Below, piece after piece: positions 6,303-8,007 of a DNA stretch of 8,007 nt. Under the pieces are notes generated by a model. The model searched no databases, was not told where the DNA came from, and saw only the letters and a list, made by a program, of their open reading frames with translations. Each line of letters opens with the position of its first letter. Position 1 is the first letter of the stretch. Origin of the DNA: DASPKX01 sp035627835 (GTDB taxonomy: Bacteria > Verrucomicrobiota > Verrucomicrobiia > Limisphaerales > SXQI01); assembly GCA_035627835.1 (NCBI GenBank), contig DASPKX010000057.1, positions 1-8,007 of the forward strand, in the 5' to 3' direction. A program made the position numbers and the translations under genes.

Positions 6303-6648
6303 CGGGCTAATCCTGGATGCGGTTTAACAACGCACACACATCTACCTCTGATTGGCCAAGTCATCAAGCGCTGGCGTGAGAGAACGAGCATATTTCCAGA
6401 TCGCCGCCGACGAAAACCCAGCGCCGCACGTGTCTTTGCGCCAGTGGCCCGCGTCGGCGAAGAACGGAAACGGGCGGGAAGTTCGCCCACCAAACGACAA
6501 AACGCCCGCACGTGCGAAGCGTGGGGCCTCGTCGCGCCGAATTCCGACTAGTCGGGTTTTGCAAACCGAGTTCGCAAGCGCTGGCGGGGCTCAACGGCGC
6601 GATTAGAATTGGGGAACGAGCAGTTCGGCAACAAATGCAGAGGGCGAG
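6303..6648. other. Intergenic region before the P450 gene
   Basis: No gene is supported here; open frames on both strands are Arg/Ser/Pro-rich and motif-free. Two items stand out. The 12-mer CAAGCGCTGGCG occurs at 6365..6376 and again, exactly, at 6575..6586, 210 bases apart. A 12-base palindrome lies at 6544..6555. The promoter of the P450 gene should be in this stretch, but no clear -35/-10 pair is seen. Confidence 0.45.
6544..6555. promoter_or_regulatory. Perfect 12-base palindrome upstream of the P450 gene
   Basis: CCGACTAGTCGG is fully self-complementary and is followed by GTTTT. It lies about 94 bases before the GTG at 6649. It could be the operator of a dimeric repressor or the stem of a very weak terminator for whatever is transcribed rightward. 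The stem is too short for a firm terminator call, and no regulator gene is in view. Confidence 0.3.
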
Positions 6649-8007
6649 TGCGTGACGACGGCTCCTGGGATCACCCAATGGATACCGCTCCCCTATGGCT
6701 ACTTAAGAGAGTTCTTGCGCGATCCACTCAGCTATCAGCTTCGGGCGCGCGAGCGGTTTGGTGATGTATTCCGGTCGCGCATCGGGATGCTCGTCCACTT
6801 TCTTTATCACCCAGACCATGTCAGGCATGTTCTCTACGATCACCAGAAGAATTATCCGCGCGGTTGGCATTACCGCCTGCTGCGAAGCCTGCTCGGTAAC
6901 GGCCTCGTCGCCAGCGAGGGGGATTTTTGGCGCAGGCAACGGCGATTGGCGCAACCCGCGTTCCAGCGGCAGCGGTTAGTTGCATACGCCCGGGTTATGG
7001 TGGAGGCAACCTCCACAATGGTCGCACGCTGGGAAAGTACCCCAGTGGCGGGAGTGGGCCTGGATATTGGTGCCGAGATGGCACGCCTCACACTCGCAAT
7101 TGCCGGCCTGACTCTCTTTAGCCACGATCCAAGCAAAGATGCGGACGTCATAGGACAGACATTTGGCATCCTGGCAAGCTATCTGGAGCGGCGATTCAAC
7201 CATCCTTTTACATCGCTTCCTGCATGGGTACCGACTGTCCAAAACCGCCAGATGAAGCAAGCAGCCCAGACGTTGAACGGCGTCGTTTTGAATCTTATTC
7301 GTGACCGACGGCGCGCGGGCAAGGATCACGGCGATTTGCTGTCGATGCTGATGCAGGCCCGAGATGAGGAGACAGGCGAAGCGATGACGGAGGAGCAGGT
7401 CTGCAGCGAAGCATTGACGTTCCTGGTCGCGGGACATGAGACTACCTCCACCGCTTTGACCTGGACTTGGTTTCTGCTGTGCTCGCACCCTGCAATCCGG
7501 CGCGGCTTGCGCGACGAGATCAGGTGCGTTGTTGGGGACCGGTTGCCGAACGTCGAAGATGTTCCGCATTTGGTGGCCACACGTATGGCGATCGAGGAAT
7601 CCATGCGCTTGTATCCTCCAATTTGGGCACTGGCACGAGAGGCAGCCCAGGAAGACGAAATTGCGGGATACCGGATTCCGGCACGCTCGACGGTGATCGT
7701 GTCTCCGTTCGTGACACATCGCCATCCCGAGTTTTGGGAACGTCCCGAGGTCTTCAAGCCTGACCGCTTCACGCCGGAACGCGTGGCGCAACGACCGAAG
7801 GGCGCGTATTTTCCTTTCCTGGGCGGCCCGCATCAGTGCATCGGCAACGAGTTCGCCATGCTCGAAATGTGCTTAATCGTGGCGATGATTCTCCAACGAT
7901 TTGATGTGGAGCTTCTTCCAAATCAAGAGATCCGACCGAAGGCGGCTCTGACTCTTCGTCCGAGCGCCCCAGTTCATGTGGTCCTCAAGCGTGGCTTGGC
8001 GAGCCAC
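6649..8007 (+). CDS. Cytochrome P450 (3' end outside the window)
   Basis: This is a heme monooxygenase that uses electrons from a redox partner to hydroxylate an organic substrate; the substrate is not predictable. The frame runs 453 codons from GTG 6649 to the edge with no stop and ends in HVVLKRGLASH, so only a short tail is missing. Landmarks counted from V1 are: C-helix WRRQR at 94..98 (W.xxR heme-propionate motif); I-helix AGHETT at 261..266, with the acid-Thr pair for oxygen activation; K-helix EESMR with the ExxR pair E317 and R320; FKPDRF before the heme loop; and the heme loop FLGGPHQCIG with ligand C397. The usual Arg two before the Cys is His. There is no N-terminal membrane anchor, so the enzyme should be soluble, and no fused reductase appears before the edge. 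The start is the first GTG after an in-frame TAG (6604..6606); AGAGGGCGAG just before it gives a fair ribosome site. No ferredoxin or reductase gene is nearby. The frame is undamaged, unlike its left neighbours. Confidence 0.95.

Noticed and set aside
6976..7833. Minus-strand open frame of 285 codons
   Set aside because: Antisense shadow of the P450 gene; the plus strand carries all P450 motifs in order.

Overview
The window looks like chromosomal DNA of moderately high GC from an environmental bacterium. A planctomycete or a relative is my best guess. The main pointer is the degraded repeat protein at 3859..4917, whose roughly 70-residue 'ILAWADEHH..TG.WP' units I associate from memory with planctomycete genomes; no search was run. 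Weak Shine-Dalgarno sites, a GTG start and a P450 with no redox partner beside it fit but do not prove this.

Layout. Positions 1..52 hold the possible start of a leftward gene, and 53..512 hold no gene I can support. Positions 513..916 hold the wreck of an exonuclease III (xth) gene: the C-terminal third is intact, a short piece upstream of it is fused by a deletion, and the piece missing between them lies next door in inverted orientation. The xth remnant converges on and overlaps a complete three-domain NHEJ ligase gene, ligD (3470 to 876, minus strand). Upstream of ligD on the same strand is an 84-residue, very basic small protein (3756 to 3502). The 31-base gap between them can fold into a hairpin that covers the ligD ribosome binding site. 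Further upstream on the minus strand is the five-unit repeat protein (4917 to 3859), broken by a pair of compensating frameshifts and one amber stop.

An unrecognised secreted protein is encoded at 5136..5729 (+). It is followed by a decayed minus-strand gene (about 6302 to 5707). After an intergenic stretch with a 12-base palindrome and a repeated 12-mer, a cytochrome P450 runs from 6649 off the right edge; its stop codon is not in the window.

How the parts relate. The small basic protein and LigD probably form one operon for double-strand-break repair by non-homologous end joining; Ku is not in the window. The xth remnant was another repair gene. The secreted protein and the P450 show no evident link to repair. 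At least two and probably three of the genes are broken, so this is a decaying, rearranged accessory region around a well-preserved ligD. No mobile element, tRNA, rRNA or CRISPR array was seen.
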